DNA of 64,000 nucleotides from Actinomadura craniellae (GCF_003289645.1 NZ_QLYX01000011.1:62001-126000), one strand, 5' to 3'; counted from the stretch's first letter, positions 52,020 to 61,300 are shown. The notes: generated from the letters alone by a model not told the origin. Program-made: numbers and translations.

Positions 52020-53531
52020 ATGTCCCCGACCCCGCTCGGACGAAGATTGGTCGCACTGGTCGTGGCGGTGACGGCCCTCCCCCTCGCGCTGCTCGGGGCC
52101 GCCCCGGCGGCCGGTGCGCAGGCCGGGGGGCGGCCGGCCCCCTCGGCGGCCAGCCCGACCGTGACCGGCCCGGTGACCGGTGGGAACGGCGCCATCGTGC
52201 TGCCCGGGACCACCACCTTCGACCTGGGTGCCGTGGGCTACACGCAGTCGGAGTTCCTCGTCTCCGGCACCGCCGCCTCCTACACGGCGGCGGTTCCCCT
52301 CGGCTCTGACGGGCGCTGGCAGGCGGAGCCCGCGACCACGGCGCCCTACACCACCCGGATCGTCGTCTACCGGCCCGCGGACGCCGCCCGGTTCAACGGG
52401 ACCGTCGTCGTCGAATGGCTGAACGTCTCCGCGGGGGCCGACGCCGGGGCGGAATGGATCTTCTCGCACACCGAACTGATCCGGGAGGGCTACGCCTGGG
52501 TCGGCGTCTCGGCCCAGGCCGCCGGAGCCAACAACACCAAGTCCCTGGACCCGGCCCGGTACGCGGCCGTGTCCCACCCCGGCGACAGCTACTCCTACGA
52601 CATCTTCTCCCAGGCCGGCCAGGCCGTACGGGACTCCGCCGCCAAGGTCCTCGGTGGTCTCGAACCCCGCAGGGTCCTGGGTGAGGGCGAGTCGCAGTCC
52701 GGCTTCCGGCTCGCCACGTACATCAACGCCGTCCACCCCCTGGTGAACGTGTACGACGGGTACTTCGTGCACAGCCGGGGCGGGCGGGGCGCGCCGCTGT
52801 CGGAGCCGCCGCAGCAGATCGTCCTGCCGCCGTCGGTCGTCCGCTCCCGGACCGACCTGGACGTGCCCGTCCTGTCCCTGGAGACCGAGACCGACGTCAT
52901 GTTCGGCTCGCTGGGCGCCCGGCAGGACGACACCGCCCGCTTCCGGCTCTGGGAACTGGCCGGTACGGCGCACGCCGACAGCTACATCACCATCGTCGGC
53001 CGGGGCGACACCGGCACCCGGGAGACGGCCCTGCGCGAGCTGAACCTGATGCTCGATCCCCCCACCGAACTGGGCGAGGCCGGTAGCTGCACCTCCCCGA
53101 TCAACACCGGCCAGCAGCACTACGTGCTCAACACGGCCCAGTACTGGCTGAACCGGTGGGTGGCGACCGGGCAGGCGCCGCCCCGGGCGCCCCGCCTCCA
53201 GGTGGACACGTCCGGCCTGCTGCCCGCCTTCGTGCTCGACGCGCACGGCAACGTCAAGGGCGGCCTGCGCACCCCGGCGGTCGACGCCCCGGTCGCCACC
53301 CTGTCCGGGCTCGGCCAGACCGGGTCGGTCTTCTGCTTCCTGTTCGGCACGACCACCCCCTTCGGTGCCGCCAAGCTGGCGACGCTGTACCCGACCCGTG
53401 CGCACTTCGTCGCGCGCTGGTCGGCGGCCACGGCGTCCGGTGTCGCGGCGGGCTTCGTCCGCCCGGCGGACGCGGCCCTGCTCGTCGCTGCGGCGCGGGC
53501 GTCGGAGATCGGCGGCCGGCCGGCGGAGTGA
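52020..53531 (+). CDS. Secreted alpha/beta hydrolase (Abhydrolase_10-like)
   Basis: 503 aa. An N-terminal signal peptide (RRLVALVVAVTALPLALLG, cleavage near AGA-QA) is followed by a conserved body with RIVVYRPADAARFNGTVVVE, EGYAWVGVSAQAAG and the nucleophile segment GEGESQSGFRLATYINAVHP. The latter matches the SQSG elbow of the PF20091-type hydrolases. A catalytic His is likely in ELAGTAHADSY. It is probably an extracellular esterase or lactonase of unknown substrate. The start is uncertain: ATG 52020 has only a weak RBS, while TTG 52005 has AAAGG at 8 nt; GTG 51996 is also in frame. Confidence 0.85.
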   Translation: MSPTPLGRRLVALVVAVTALPLALLGAAPAAGAQAGGRPAPSAASPTVTGPVTGGNGAIVLPGTTTFDLGAVGYTQSEFLVSGTAASYTAAVPLGSDGRWQAEPATTAPYTTRIVVYRPADAARFNGTVVVEWLNVSAGADAGAEWIFSHTELIREGYAWVGVSAQAAGANNTKSLDPARYAAVSHPGDSYSYDIFSQAGQAVRDSAAKVLGGLEPRRVLGEGESQSGFRLATYINAVHPLVNVYDGYFVHSRGGRGAPLSEPPQQIVLPPSVVRSRTDLDVPVLSLETETDVMFGSLGARQDDTARFRLWELAGTAHADSYITIVGRGDTGTRETALRELNLMLDPPTELGEAGSCTSPINTGQQHYVLNTAQYWLNRWVATGQAPPRAPRLQVDTSGLLPAFVLDAHGNVKGGLRTPAVDAPVATLSGLGQTGSVFCFLFGTTTPFGAAKLATLYPTRAHFVARWSAATASGVAAGFVRPADAALLVAAARASEIGGRPAE

Positions 53532-53548
53532 TCGGTCTCGCCTGAGGT

Positions 53549-53580
53549 ACCGCGGGTGGCCCGGCCGGGCCACCCGCGGT
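53549..53580. terminator. Perfect 32-bp palindrome after hydrolase
   Basis: Arms 53549-53564 and 53565-53580 are exactly complementary with no spacer; the inner sequence includes GGCCCGGCCGGGCC. It lies 17 nt after the hydrolase stop and before the promoter of the next gene, so a terminator is most likely. Confidence 0.75.
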
Positions 53581-53593
53581 CGCGGTGCTGGGG

Positions 53594-53640
53594 TTGACGG
53601 CCCAACCTCGTTATGGAAATATGATTCTCGCTTATGAGAT
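53594..53640 (+). promoter_or_regulatory. Possible promoter and operator of the rightward catabolic operon
   Basis: TATGAT at 53620-53625 is a good -10 box. TTGACG at 53594-53599 could be its -35, though the 20-nt spacer is long. TTATGAGAT at 53632-53640 resembles the repeats at 51881 and 51903, and lies 37 nt before the first start codon. Confidence 0.35.
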
Positions 53641-53676
53641 TGTTGTTTTCGATAGGCTGGGAAGGAATATTCTCCG

Positions 53677-54660
53677 ATGTTCTCGGCTCTTTTGATTGAG
53701 AAAGGCGACGCGGGGCAGACGGTCGCGCTCACCGAATTGGACGAGGCCAAGCTCCCCGACGGCGACGTCAGCATCGATGTGGAATATTCCACGCTGAACT
53801 ACAAGGACGGCCTGGCCATCACCGGCAGGTCGCCCGTGGTCCGCGCGTTCCCGATGGTGCCCGGCATCGACCTCGCCGGCGTCGTCACCGAGAGCGCGCA
53901 CGCCGACTGGAAGCAGGGCGACCGCGTCGTCCTCAACGGCTGGGGCGTGGGCGAGAAGCACTGGGGCGGCCTCGCCCAGCGCGCCCGCCTGAACGGCGAC
54001 TGGCTCGTCTCGCTGCCGGAGAACTTCACCACCCGCCAGGCCATGGCGATCGGCACCGCCGGCTACACCGCGAGCCTGTGCGTGGACGCCCTGCTGGACC
54101 GCGGCGTCCACCCCGAGCAGGGCGAGGTCCTGGTGACCGGGGCGACCGGCGGCGTCGGCAGCATCGCCGTCGCGCTGCTGGCCAAGGCCGGCTTCACCGT
54201 GGCCGCCGCGACCGGGAAGGCCGCGGAGGCCGGCTACCTCCAGGGGCTCGGCGCCGCGACGGTGCTGGACCGCGCCGACCTCGCCGCGGCCGGCAAGCCC
54301 ATGCAGAAGGAGCGCTGGGCCGGCGTCGTCGACTCCGTCGGCAGCCACACGCTGGCGAACGCCTGCGCGCAGACGCGCTACGGCGGCACGGTCGCCGCGT
54401 GCGGCCTGGCCCAGGGCATGGACTTCCCGGCCAGCGTCGCCCCGTTCATCCTGCGCGGCGTGAGCCTCATCGGCGTCGACAGCGTGATGGCGCCCCGGGA
54501 ACGGCGGGTGGCCGCCTGGGCGCGGCTGTCCCGCGACCTGGACGTGTCCGCGCTCGACGCGATCGCCCAGGAGATCGCGCTGGGCGACGCGGTCGCCGCG
54601 GCCGGCCGGCTCCTGGACGGCACCGTGCGCGGCCGCATCGTCGTCGACGTCAACCGCTGA
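53677..54660 (+). CDS. Acrylyl-CoA reductase-like MDR oxidoreductase (YhdH/AcuI family)
   Basis: 327-aa zinc-independent medium-chain reductase. YhdH/AcuI markers include [50 protein letters not shown] and the NADPH-binding [20 protein letters not shown] followed by [11 protein letters not shown]. The family reduces acryloyl-CoA to propionyl-CoA or acts on related enoyl/enone substrates. It is the first gene of a tight plus-strand operon with a hydratase and an acyl-CoA synthetase, which supports a CoA-thioester substrate. The precise substrate is inferred. Confidence 0.88.
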   Translation: MFSALLIEKGDAGQTVALTELDEAKLPDGDVSIDVEYSTLNYKDGLAITGRSPVVRAFPMVPGIDLAGVVTESAHADWKQGDRVVLNGWGVGEKHWGGLAQRARLNGDWLVSLPENFTTRQAMAIGTAGYTASLCVDALLDRGVHPEQGEVLVTGATGGVGSIAVALLAKAGFTVAAATGKAAEAGYLQGLGAATVLDRADLAAAGKPMQKERWAGVVDSVGSHTLANACAQTRYGGTVAACGLAQGMDFPASVAPFILRGVSLIGVDSVMAPRERRVAAWARLSRDLDVSALDAIAQEIALGDAVAAAGRLLDGTVRGRIVVDVNR

Positions 54661-54674
54661 CCCCGGGAGCACAC

Positions 54675-55856
54675 GTGAGCGAGAAGCCCGTCGAACTCGA
54701 TCTCTCCGACGTCGACCACCGGGTGGGCAAGCCGGTCGGCGGAGGCCAGCTGTGGGACCCGTGCAGCACGTCCGACATCCGCCGCTGGGTGATGGCGATG
54801 GACTACCCCAACCCGCTGCACTGGGACGAGGAGTTCGCCCGCGACTCCAAGTTCGGCGGCATCGTCGCCCCGCAGTCCATCGCGGTGGCGCTGGACTACG
54901 GGCACGGCGCGCAGCCCGCCTGCGTGGGCTACATCCCCGGCAGCCACCTGATCTTCGGCGGCGAGGAGTGGTGGTTCTACGGCGCCCGGGTGCGGGTGGG
55001 CGACAAGCTCTTCCAGGAGCGGCGCTTCCACGACTACAAGGTGGCGAACACCAAGTTCGCCGGGCCCACGATGTTCTCCCGCGGGGACACGGTCCACACC
55101 AACCAGGACGGCGTCCTGGTGGCGCGCGAGCGGTCGACCGCGATCCGCTACCTCGCCGCCGAGGCCGAGAAACGCGGCATGTACGAGAACCAGCTCGGCG
55201 AGGTGCGGCGGTGGACGGCCACCGAGCTGAACGAGATCGAGAAGGTCCGCCACGAGTGGATCCTGTCGAACCGGCTGGGCGTCTCGCCGCGCTTCGAGGA
55301 GGTGAGCGTCGGCGACCGGCTGCCGCGCCGGGTGATCGGCCCGCACAGCATCGCCAGCTTCACCACCGAGTACCGCGCCTTCCTCTTCAACATCTGGGGC
55401 ACCTTCCACTGGACGGCCCCGCCCGGCATCGAGGACCCCTGGATCAACCAGGACCCGGGCTGGGTGGACGGGTTCGGCTTCGACGAGGAGGGGGCGAGGA
55501 TCGACCCGCGCAAGCGCGACGGGCTCTACGTGGGTCCCTCGCGCGGCCACATCGACGAGGAGAAGGCCGGCGAGGTGGGCATGGCGCGCGCCTACGGGTA
55601 CGGCGCCACGATGGGCGCCTGGTGCACCGACTACCTGGCCTACTGGGCCGGGCACGACGGCATGGTGCGCCACTCCAAGGCGGACTTCCGCGGGCCCGCG
55701 TTCGAGGGTGACGTGACCTACTTCGACGCCGAGGTCGTCGGCAAGGAGACGGAGTCGGCCTGGGGCGTGCCGCTCGTCCAGGTCAGGTTGCGCCTCACCA
55801 ACCAGGACGGCGACGTGCTGGTTCATTGCATGGCCGAGATCGAGTTGCCGCTCTAG
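54675..55856 (+). CDS. MaoC/FAS1-like dehydratase-domain protein
   Basis: 393 aa from GTG with GGGAG 5 nt upstream. It is a double hot-dog protein: the N-terminal MaoC-like dehydratase (PNPLHWDEEFARDSKFGGIV followed by APQSIA) resembles PF13452, and the second half (GATMGAWCTDYLAYWAGHDG, then GDVTYFDAEVVGKE) is a second hot-dog. The usual hydratase Asp/His pair cannot be placed with certainty. It probably hydrates or dehydrates an acyl-CoA made by the neighbouring synthetase. It lies 14 nt after the reductase stop, in the same operon. Confidence 0.85.
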   Translation: MSEKPVELDLSDVDHRVGKPVGGGQLWDPCSTSDIRRWVMAMDYPNPLHWDEEFARDSKFGGIVAPQSIAVALDYGHGAQPACVGYIPGSHLIFGGEEWWFYGARVRVGDKLFQERRFHDYKVANTKFAGPTMFSRGDTVHTNQDGVLVARERSTAIRYLAAEAEKRGMYENQLGEVRRWTATELNEIEKVRHEWILSNRLGVSPRFEEVSVGDRLPRRVIGPHSIASFTTEYRAFLFNIWGTFHWTAPPGIEDPWINQDPGWVDGFGFDEEGARIDPRKRDGLYVGPSRGHIDEEKAGEVGMARAYGYGATMGAWCTDYLAYWAGHDGMVRHSKADFRGPAFEGDVTYFDAEVVGKETESAWGVPLVQVRLRLTNQDGDVLVHCMAEIELPL

Positions 55857-55874
55857 AGACAGGGAATGCGCGCG

Positions 55875-57560
55875 ATGGGCACTGAGCAGAAACCCGCGTC
55901 GGTCGTTTCGGGCCCGCCGGCCGACGAGGAGCCGGGGCTCGGCACCCTCACGCTGCCCGGCTTCCTGCGCGAGGTGACGGCGCTGTACGCCGAGCGCGAG
56001 GCGCTCGTGCTGCACACCGACGAGGGCGCCACCCGGTGGACCTACACCGAGCTCTGGGAGCGCGCGGTCGAGGTGGCCCGCGCGCTGCGCGCGTGCGGGG
56101 TGGGCCGGGACAGCCGGGTGGGCGTCCTGATGACGAACCGCCCCGAATGGGTGTCCGCGGTGTTCGGCGTCTCGCTGGCCGGCGGGGTGGCCGTCACGCT
56201 CAGCACGTTCTCGACGCCGGCGGAGCTCGACCACCTGCTCGGTGTCTCCGGTGTCTCCGTGTTGCTGTTCGAGCGGCGGGTGCTGCAGAAGGACTTCGCC
56301 GCCGTCCTCACCGAACTGGAGCCGGCGATCGGCAAGGCCGGGCCCGGCGCGCTACAGTCCGCGAAGTACCCGTTCCTGCGCCACCTGGCGGCGGTCGGGG
56401 ACGCCGCGCCGGGGATCGACAGCTGGGACGCCTTCCTGGCCCGGGGCGCCGGCGAGCCGCGCGAGCAGGTGGAGGCGACGGCCGCGACGACGCGGCCGAG
56501 CGACACGGCCGTGCTCTTCTTCTCCTCCGGCTCCACGAGCAAGCCGAAGGGCATCCTGAGCGGGCACCGCGGCGTCACCACCCAGCTGTGGCGGTTCCGG
56601 CGGATGTACGGGGTCGGCCCCGAGGACGGCGTCCGCTGCTGGACGGCCAACGGCTTCTTCTGGTCCGGCAACTTCGGCATGGCGCTCGGCACGACCCTGG
56701 CCAGCGGCGGCAGCCTCGTGCTGCAGTGCACCTTCGACGCCGCCGAGGCGCTGGAACTCATGCAGCAGGAGCGGGTGAACTTCCCGGTCGCCTGGCCGCA
56801 CCAGTGGGCGCAGCTCGAAGGCGCGGACAACTGGGCCGACACCGACCTGAGCAGCATGCGCTTCGCGGACTTCACCACCCCGATCGCCCGCCACCCCACG
56901 GTGTCGGCCAAGTGGTTCGAGCCGGGGCACGCCTTCGGCGCCACGGAGACCTTCACGATCGTGACGTGCTTCCCGGCCAACACCCCGGAGGAGGTGCACG
57001 CCGGCAGCAGTGGCGAGCCGCTGCCGGGCGTGACCGTGAAGATCGTCGATCCGCTCACCGGTGTCGTCGTCCCGCGGGGCGAGCGCGGTGAGATCTGCGT
57101 CAAGGGGCCCACGCTCATGCTGGGCTACCTCGGCACGCCGCTCGACGAGACGCTCGACGCCGAGGGCTTCTTCCGCACCGGCGACGGCGGCTACCTCGAC
57201 GACGCCGGCCGGCTCTTCTGGGAGGGCCGGCTCACCGACGTCATCAAGACGGGCGGCGCGAACGTCTCGCCGCTGGAGGTGGACGAGGTGCTCGCCGCCC
57301 AGCCCGGGGTGAAGATGACGCAGACCATCGGCGTGCCGCACGAGACGCTGGGCGAGGTCGTCGTCGCCTGCATCGTGCCGCACGAGGGCGCGAGCCTGAC
57401 GGCCGAGGGGATCCGGGCGGCGCTGAAGGAGCGGCTGGCCAGCTACAAGGTGCCGCGGCAGGTGCTCTTCTTCCGGGAGGACGAGATCACGCTCACCGGC
57501 AGCGCGAAGATCAAGTCCAGTGATCTCCGGGAGCTGGCGGCCAAGCGGCTCCAGGAGTGA
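55875..57560 (+). CDS. Acyl-CoA synthetase (AMP-binding)
   Basis: 561 aa of the ANL superfamily. The P-loop is LFFSSGSTSKPKGILSGHRG near residue 215. The A5 motif is FGATETFTIV, A7 FFRTGDGGYLDDAG, A8 GRLTDVIKTGGANVSPLEVD, and the C-terminal lysine is likely in LTGSAKIKSSDLRE. It activates a carboxylic acid to its CoA ester, providing the entry step for this operon; chain type is unknown. ATG 55875 has AGGGA 9 nt upstream; an in-frame ATG at 55866 is too close to it. Confidence 0.92.
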   Translation: MGTEQKPASVVSGPPADEEPGLGTLTLPGFLREVTALYAEREALVLHTDEGATRWTYTELWERAVEVARALRACGVGRDSRVGVLMTNRPEWVSAVFGVSLAGGVAVTLSTFSTPAELDHLLGVSGVSVLLFERRVLQKDFAAVLTELEPAIGKAGPGALQSAKYPFLRHLAAVGDAAPGIDSWDAFLARGAGEPREQVEATAATTRPSDTAVLFFSSGSTSKPKGILSGHRGVTTQLWRFRRMYGVGPEDGVRCWTANGFFWSGNFGMALGTTLASGGSLVLQCTFDAAEALELMQQERVNFPVAWPHQWAQLEGADNWADTDLSSMRFADFTTPIARHPTVSAKWFEPGHAFGATETFTIVTCFPANTPEEVHAGSSGEPLPGVTVKIVDPLTGVVVPRGERGEICVKGPTLMLGYLGTPLDETLDAEGFFRTGDGGYLDDAGRLFWEGRLTDVIKTGGANVSPLEVDEVLAAQPGVKMTQTIGVPHETLGEVVVACIVPHEGASLTAEGIRAALKERLASYKVPRQVLFFREDEITLTGSAKIKSSDLRELAAKRLQE

Positions 57561-57718
57561 CCAGACCTGCCGGGGCCGTGGACCACTCCTCGCCCACGGC
57601 CTCGGCACCCCTCACCCTGCTGTCCGAAACAGGGTGATACGTTCGGCCGAGAATGGCGTTTCCTGCTGTTTCACGGGCGGCGAATGCGCGTCGCCACGCA
57701 GCCTGCGAAAGGACGACG

Positions 57719-58270
57719 GTGGCCAAGAGCGCTCTCCTCGTGATGGATGTCCAGAACGTCGTCGTGTCCCAGTTCCCCGACTCCGAGTACCTGCCGCGGC
57801 TCCGCACGGCCGTGGACGCCGCCCGGGCGGCCGGCCTCCCGGTCATCTACCCGGTGGTCGGAGTCCGCTCCGGGCCGCTGGGGGCTAGCGGCCGCAACAA
57901 GATCTTCGGCGCGCTCGCCCAGTCCGGCGGGCTCCCCGCCGGCAGCGACCTCCTCCAGATCCACCCCGCGGTGGCCCCCGAGCCCGGCGACACCGTCGTC
58001 ACCAAGACGCGCGTCAGCGCCTTCTCCGGCAGCGACCTGGAACTGGTGCTCCGCGCCGGCGACATCGACCACCTCGTCCTCACCGGCATCGCCACCAGCG
58101 GCATCGTGCTGTCCACCCTGCGCCAGGCCGCCGACCTGGACTACGGCCTCACCGTCCTGGCGGACGGCTGCCTGGACTCCGACCCCGAGGTGCACCGGGT
58201 GCTGACCGAGAAGGTGTTCCCCATGCAGGCGGAGGTCCGCACCGTCGCCGACTGGACCCCGGCCCCGTAG
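57719..58270 (+). CDS. Isochorismatase-fold hydrolase lacking the catalytic Cys
   Basis: 183 aa from GTG with GAAAGGA 5 nt upstream. It has the isochorismatase-like Rossmann fold: Asp in LLVMDVQNVVV, Lys in DTVVTKTRVSAFSGSDLEL, and the nucleophile loop LTGIATSGIVLSTLRQAADL. Where cysteine hydrolases have G-x-A-T-x-x-C-V, this protein has GIATSGIV, so Ile occupies the Cys position. True isochorismatases also lack this Cys, and subfamilies with this loop occur widely in bacteria. Activity therefore cannot be assumed. It is the last gene before the shared terminator and may be on its own promoter, 158 nt after the synthetase. Confidence 0.85.
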   Translation: MAKSALLVMDVQNVVVSQFPDSEYLPRLRTAVDAARAAGLPVIYPVVGVRSGPLGASGRNKIFGALAQSGGLPAGSDLLQIHPAVAPEPGDTVVTKTRVSAFSGSDLELVLRAGDIDHLVLTGIATSGIVLSTLRQAADLDYGLTVLADGCLDSDPEVHRVLTEKVFPMQAEVRTVADWTPAP

Positions 58271-58280
58271 CGCAACGGAG

Positions 58281-58323
58281 AACCCCGTGGCGGGCTCGCG
58301 CCCTGTGGGCCCGCCACGGGGTT
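58281..58323. terminator. Bidirectional hairpin between convergent operons
   Basis: A perfect 15-bp stem (58281-58295, AACCCCGTGGCGGGC, with 58309-58323) encloses a 13-nt loop. It lies exactly between the isochorismatase-fold stop at 58270 and the SDR stop at 58331. Confidence 0.88.
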
Positions 58324-58330
58324 CGGCCGG

Positions 58331-59167
58331 TCACTTGATCATGGATCCCGCGTCGATCGGCAGCGGGACGCCGGTGATGTAGCGGGCCTCGTCCGAGACC
58401 AGGAAGAGGATCGCGTTGCTGATGTCCACCGCCTCCACCCAGGGGACCGGCAGCAGGTGCATCATCTGGGAGATCGGCGCCATGTCGTCCGGGCCCGGGT
58501 TCTCCAGGTCGGGACGGAACATGCGGTACGTCAGGTCGTTCATCAGCATCGGGGTGTTCACCTGGGTGGGGTGGACGGAGTTCACCCGGATGCTGTGCTC
58601 GGCGAGCTCCACCGCCAGGGTGCGCATCAGCCCGACCATGCCGTGCTTGCCGGAGACGTAGTTGCCGACGAACGGGTGGGCCTTCAGCCCGCCCACGGAG
58701 CTGGTCAGCACGATCGAGCCGCCGCGGCCGCCCTCGATGATGTGCGGGACGGCCGCCTTGGCGGTGAGGTAGGCACCGGTCAGGTTGACGTCGATCGAGT
58801 CCCGCCACAGCGTCTCGTCCAGCTGGTGGATCGCGTTGCCGCTGGCCGCGAGGCCCGCGTTGATCAGCACGATGTCCAGCCGGCCGAGCTGCGTGACCCC
58901 GTCGTCGACGACCGCCTTCAGCGCCTCGAAGTCGCGCACGTCGGCCTGCGCGGCGACGATGCGCCGGCCCAGCGCCTTCACCTGGGCGACGGTCTCGTCC
59001 AGGTCCTCGGGCGTGGACATGGGGATGGGCACGCCGTCGAGCTGGCGGCAGACGTCGACGGCGATGATGTCGGCGCCCTCCTCCGCCAGGCGCACCGCGT
59101 GGCTGCGGCCCTGGCCGCGTGCCGCCCCGGTGATGAAGGCCACCTTGCCTTCGACTCTTCCAGCCAT
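58331..59167 (-). CDS. SDR oxidoreductase, mycofactocin-type
   Basis: 278 aa. The NAD-binding motif is ITGAARGQGRSHAVRLAEEG followed by ADIIAVDVCRQ, the version typical of mycofactocin-coupled SDRs (TIGR03971), which hold nicotinamide without exchange. The catalytic set is Asn in INAGLAASG, Ser in IVLTSSVGG, and Tyr/Lys in NYVSGKHGMVGLM. It should oxidise an alcohol intermediate with electrons passed to mycofactocin. It follows the CoxG-like gene by 26 nt in the leftward operon. Confidence 0.9.
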   Translation of the reverse strand: MAGRVEGKVAFITGAARGQGRSHAVRLAEEGADIIAVDVCRQLDGVPIPMSTPEDLDETVAQVKALGRRIVAAQADVRDFEALKAVVDDGVTQLGRLDIVLINAGLAASGNAIHQLDETLWRDSIDVNLTGAYLTAKAAVPHIIEGGRGGSIVLTSSVGGLKAHPFVGNYVSGKHGMVGLMRTLAVELAEHSIRVNSVHPTQVNTPMLMNDLTYRMFRPDLENPGPDDMAPISQMMHLLPVPWVEAVDISNAILFLVSDEARYITGVPLPIDAGSMIK

Positions 59168-59193
59168 CGTTGCCTCATTTCCTCATTGGTAGG

Positions 59194-59889
59194 TCAGATG
59201 CCGGTGGGTAGGTGCCGGGCCGAGCGGCGGCGCCTGCGGCCCAGCAGGACGATCAGGAGGAGCGTCACGACGGCCGCGATCGGGGCGGCGCGCTTGACGA
59301 CTTCGCCGCCGGGGGTCTGGAAGAGGTCGATCGGTTCGGCGGCCGGGCGAGGGGCGGCCGCGGCCGGCCGCGGCGGCGGGCTCCCGGCGGGCGGGGCGTC
59401 GGCCGCCGGTCGCGCGGACGGCTCGGCGGCCGCCGGCTGGGCGGGCGCCGCGGCGAGTTCGGTGGCGAGGTTGGCCGCGAACTGGTCGATGAGGGTCGTG
59501 GCGACGTCGGAGAGGGCGCTGCGGCCGAACTGCGCCGGCTTGCCGGTGATGGCGAGCTCGGTCTCGACGAGCACGTCGGTGCCGCCGCCGCTCTCGACCA
59601 GCTGGCAGGTGACGACCGCCTTGGCGGTGCCGCCGCCGCGGGCCTCCCGTCCGCTGGCCTCCAGCACGGCGACCTTGGCGGCCTCGTCGAGGGAGACGAA
59701 GGTGACGGTGCCGTTGTAGGTCAGGCCGATCGGCCCCAGCTTGACCTTGACCTTGCCCTGGAACTGGTCGCCGTCGTGCGCGGTGAGGGTCGCCCCCGGC
59801 ACGCAGGGGGCGATCCGCTCGATGTCGAGCAGGACCTGCCAGGCCTCCTCGACGGGGACGGGGATGCTCAGGGTGTTGTCGAGTTTCAT
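59194..59889 (-). CDS. CoxG-like SRPBCC protein with C-terminal membrane anchor
   Basis: 231 aa. The first 150 residues match the carbon monoxide dehydrogenase subunit G family: VPVEEAWQVLLDIERIAPCV, PGATLTAHDG, GQFGRS-like ALSDVATTLIDQFAANL. A Pro/Ala-rich linker follows, then a membrane helix with basic flank (PIAAVVTLLLIVLLGRRRRR). CoxG recruits or matures the molybdenum hydroxylase at the membrane in CO-oxidising bacteria. Here it likely anchors the related hydroxylase encoded upstream. Confidence 0.88.
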   Translation of the reverse strand: MKLDNTLSIPVPVEEAWQVLLDIERIAPCVPGATLTAHDGDQFQGKVKVKLGPIGLTYNGTVTFVSLDEAAKVAVLEASGREARGGGTAKAVVTCQLVESGGGTDVLVETELAITGKPAQFGRSALSDVATTLIDQFAANLATELAAAPAQPAAAEPSARPAADAPPAGSPPPRPAAAAPRPAAEPIDLFQTPGGEVVKRAAPIAAVVTLLLIVLLGRRRRRSARHLPTGI

Positions 59890-59958
59890 GCGGTCTCCAT
59901 CGTGGTGACGCCGCCGGGGCGGGATCCACCAGCGAGCAGGTCGGTGCCTAGTCGGTGC

Positions 59959-60435
59959 CTAGTCGGTGCCTGGGTCGGCCGCCGCGCGGACGGCGTTGAG
60001 GATCCCCTGGTAGCCGGTGCAGCGGCACAGGTTCCCCGAGAGCCCCTCCCGGATCTCCTCGTCGGTGGGTGCGGGGTTCTCCTGGAGCAGCGCGGTCGCC
60101 GAGATCACGAAGCCCGGCGTGCAGAAGCCGCACTGCAGCCCGTGGTGGTCGCGGAAGGCGGCCTGGACGGGGGAGAGCGCGCCGTCCGGCGCGGCGATCC
60201 CCTCGATGGTCGTGATCTCCGAGCCGTCGGCCTGCACCGCGAACACCAGGCAGGCGCGCACCGCCTCCCCGTCGAGGAGGATCGTGCACGCGCCGCACAC
60301 GCCGTGCTCGCAGCCGAGGTGCGTGCCGGTCAGCCCGCAGTTCACCCGCAGGAAGTCGGCGAGGACGAGCCGGGGCGGCACGGTCGCCCGGCGCACCGTG
60401 CCGTTGACCTTGAGCTGGATGTCCACGTCAGTCAT
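59959..60435 (-). CDS. Molybdenum hydroxylase small [2Fe-2S] subunit
   Basis: 158 aa. Two clusters are bound by the usual cysteines: plant-type in CGLTGTHLGCEHGVCGACTI, then the C-terminal pair in GLQCGFCTPGFVISA and LCRCTGYQGI. It passes electrons from the Mo site to FAD. The ATG lies inside the end of the medium-subunit gene (8-nt overlap). Confidence 0.95.
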   Translation of the reverse strand: MTDVDIQLKVNGTVRRATVPPRLVLADFLRVNCGLTGTHLGCEHGVCGACTILLDGEAVRACLVFAVQADGSEITTIEGIAAPDGALSPVQAAFRDHHGLQCGFCTPGFVISATALLQENPAPTDEEIREGLSGNLCRCTGYQGILNAVRAAADPGTD

Positions 60436-61300
60436 CGCCCGCCTCCTGGACGGCTCGCTGCCAGGCGCGCGCCACCATGGCCGCCCCCACGCGCTTGCGG
60501 TAGCCGGCGGACCCGTGCAGGTCGGCCGGGACGGATTCGAGGGCCGAGACGGCGAGCCGGCCGACCTCCTCGGCGTCGACCCCGGCGGGATCGGCGCCGG
60601 CCAGCTCCGCCTCGGCCGCCGCGGCCCGCAGCGCGGTCGGGCCGAGCCCGAACAGCCCGATGCCGCACCGCCGGATCCGCGGGCCGTCGAGTTCGACCGC
60701 GACGGCGGCGCCGGCCAGGGCGAAGTCGCCGTGCCGGCGGGCGAACTCCTCGATCGCGTACCCGCTGCGGGCCGGCCGCACCGGGAACCTGATGCCGGTG
60801 AGCAGCTCGTCGTCGGCCAGGGCGGTGGTCCACATGCCGGTGAAGAACTCCGCGGCGGGAATGGTCCGGCCGCCCCGCGGCGACATCGCCTCGAACTCCG
60901 CGCCGAGGGCCAGCGCCACCGCCGGGTACTCGGCGGCGGCGTCGGCGTGGGCGATGGACCCGCCGATGGTCCCGCGGCTGCGGATCTGGAAGTGGCCGAT
61001 CAGCGGGGTGGCGCGGGCCAGCAGCGGGACGGCCTCGGCGACCTCCGCGGACCGCTGGATCGCGGCCTGGGTCGTGCCGGCACCGATCCACAGCGACCCG
61101 TCGCGGCGCTCGATGCCGCGCAGGCCCGCCACCCGGCGCAGGTCGACGAGGTGGTCGAAGACCGCCAGGCGCAGGGCGAGCATGGGGATCAGGCTCTGCC
61201 CGCCGGCGAGGGCCTTGGCCTCGTCGCCCAGTTCCGCGAGGAGGCCGACGGCCTCTTCGAGGCCGGCGGGCGCGTGGTACTCGAACGGCGCCGGCTTCAT
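60428..61300 (-). CDS. Molybdenum hydroxylase medium FAD subunit
   Basis: 290 aa. The FAD-binding motifs of the CoxM/XdhB family are present: ALAGGQSLIPMLALRLA near residue 35 and RSRGTIGGSIAHADAAAEYP near residue 110. The C-terminal CO_deh_flav domain includes EFARRHGDFALAGAAVAV. It starts with ATGA overlapping the large-subunit stop, so the subunits are made in fixed ratio. Confidence 0.95.
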   Translation of the reverse strand: MKPAPFEYHAPAGLEEAVGLLAELGDEAKALAGGQSLIPMLALRLAVFDHLVDLRRVAGLRGIERRDGSLWIGAGTTQAAIQRSAEVAEAVPLLARATPLIGHFQIRSRGTIGGSIAHADAAAEYPAVALALGAEFEAMSPRGGRTIPAAEFFTGMWTTALADDELLTGIRFPVRPARSGYAIEEFARRHGDFALAGAAVAVELDGPRIRRCGIGLFGLGPTALRAAAAEAELAGADPAGVDAEEVGRLAVSALESVPADLHGSAGYRKRVGAAMVARAWQRAVQEAGDD

